NCBI GenBank assembly: GCA_031417395.1
Contig: JANOVM010000055.1
Span: forward strand, 15,566 to 79,565
Direction of reading: 5' to 3'
Source: JADKIH01 sp031417395
Lineage (GTDB): Bacteria; Bacteroidota; Bacteroidia; AKYH767-A; 2013-40CM-41-45
DNA length: 64,000 nucleotides
Shown here piece after piece: positions 63,636 to 64,000 of the stretch (position 1 is the stretch's first letter; each line of letters begins with the position of its first letter). A program made the position numbers and the translations under genes. Below the pieces are notes generated by a model, which worked only from the letters and a program-made list of their open reading frames with translations, searched no databases and was not told the DNA's origin.

Positions 63636-63880
63636 CCGCTGGGCGAAGTCTGAAGCGCGAAGTACCAATATAAATAATAGCTCCGAGATTTAATCGAGCG
63701 CGTGACTTCGTCCTCGACGGAGCGCGGGATTTATTTACATTCATTCATCTAGAACGATAAAATAAAAAGGAAAAAATTCGTTAGAACTTTAAAAGGCGCG
63801 TCGTGGACGAAGTCACGCGCTCAATCGGATGGTAGTGCTTCTAATAAAGATTCCGTTTCGCGCTTAAGACTTCGCCCAGC
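63636..63880. repeat. Imperfect inverted-repeat element (interspersed intergenic repeat)
   Basis: Outer arms: CGCTGGGCGAAGTCTGAAGCGCGAA (63636-63660) against the reverse complement of 63856-63880 (GCTGGGCGAAGTCTTAAGCGCGAA). Inner arms: GAGCGCGTGACTTCGTCC plus CGACG (63696-63719) against 63799-63822, one mismatch in about 24. Clearly GC-richer than the surrounding DNA. No open reading frame. The outer-arm sequence recurs directly at 63961-64000. Confidence 0.8.
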
Positions 63881-63960
63881 AAGGAGTTTGGAGTAGAAAA
63901 AAAATTCAGGGTTTCATTATTGTTTTATTGAATCTAAAATACGGATTGAAAAAGCAATAC

Positions 63961-64000
63961 CGCTGGGCGAAGTATTAAGCGCGAAGTACCAAATATAAAT
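63961..64000. repeat. Second direct copy of the terminal repeat, cut by the window end
   Basis: CGCTGGGCGAAGT, then attaagcgcgaagtacca and atataaat, match 63636-63675 with a few differences, including the downstream AGTACCAATATAAAT. This shows that the unit is about 40 bases and recurs, so the array probably continues beyond the window. Confidence 0.8.

Noticed and set aside
1..64000. tRNA, rRNA, CRISPR array, integrase or transposase
   Set aside because: No cloverleaf-like sequence with conserved T-arm, no regular repeat-spacer array, and no recombinase motif seen in any frame. The ORF6N copies are the only phage-like genes.

Overview
The window comes from an AT-rich member of the Bacteroidota. 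Four things point there. There are several type IX secretion (T9SS) substrates with type A or type B (gliding-motility/CHU_C) C-terminal sorting domains. T9SS accessory proteins of the PorP/SprF, PorE-like and PorQ families are present. Promoter-like TAnnTTTG (-7) motifs lie upstream of housekeeping genes. The neighbourhoods tgt-lptG, porQ-cmk-ispH and a carbamoyl-phosphate synthase large chain without its allosteric domain are typical of the phylum. I cannot name a genus from sequence alone.

Layout. 1-228: 5' part of an amidinotransferase-family gene. 451-2599: a small membrane protein, a terminator and a secreted PQQ-type sugar dehydrogenase. 2762-5384: lptG-like permease and tgt on the minus strand, with a decayed ORF6N gene and a long palindrome between them. 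5528-8234: glycosyltransferase, ECF sigma factor, rsmG and rpmH (the last short and easily missed). 8238-15426: alpha/beta hydrolase, carB, an intact ORF6N gene with a related palindrome, and a YfhO-family membrane protein. 15481-22416: a large PKD/CHU_C surface protein, then a divergent cyanophycinase/cyanophycin synthetase pair. 22762-34464: two paralogous giant SprB-repeat proteins flanking a PorP/SprF gene and a PorE-like lipoprotein gene, which looks like a surface-adhesin export cassette. 34507-39592: a tight three-gene operon of surface or envelope proteins.

39828-50401 is the most unusual region. A six-gene minus-strand operon runs hybrid histidine kinase, receiver protein, YaiO-like outer-membrane barrel, CotH-family kinase, HEAT-repeat membrane protein and processive GT2 synthase. 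Facing it are a secreted or membrane-anchored protein I do not recognise and a receiver-AAA+ sigma-54 activator without a DNA-binding domain. I read it as a two-component-controlled, synthase-dependent exopolysaccharide system whose protein-kinase and HEAT components do not match the classical Pga/Bcs/Alg sets.

50542-63628: an EF-hand/TSP3 outer-membrane protein with a SPOR protein, a LOG-family hydrolase, uvrA, porQ-cmk-ispH, a small secreted protein, an 827-base non-coding stretch, rpsA and a DUF1569/DinB-like protein. The last 370 bases hold an interspersed inverted/direct repeat. No tRNA, rRNA, CRISPR array, transposase or prophage was found.
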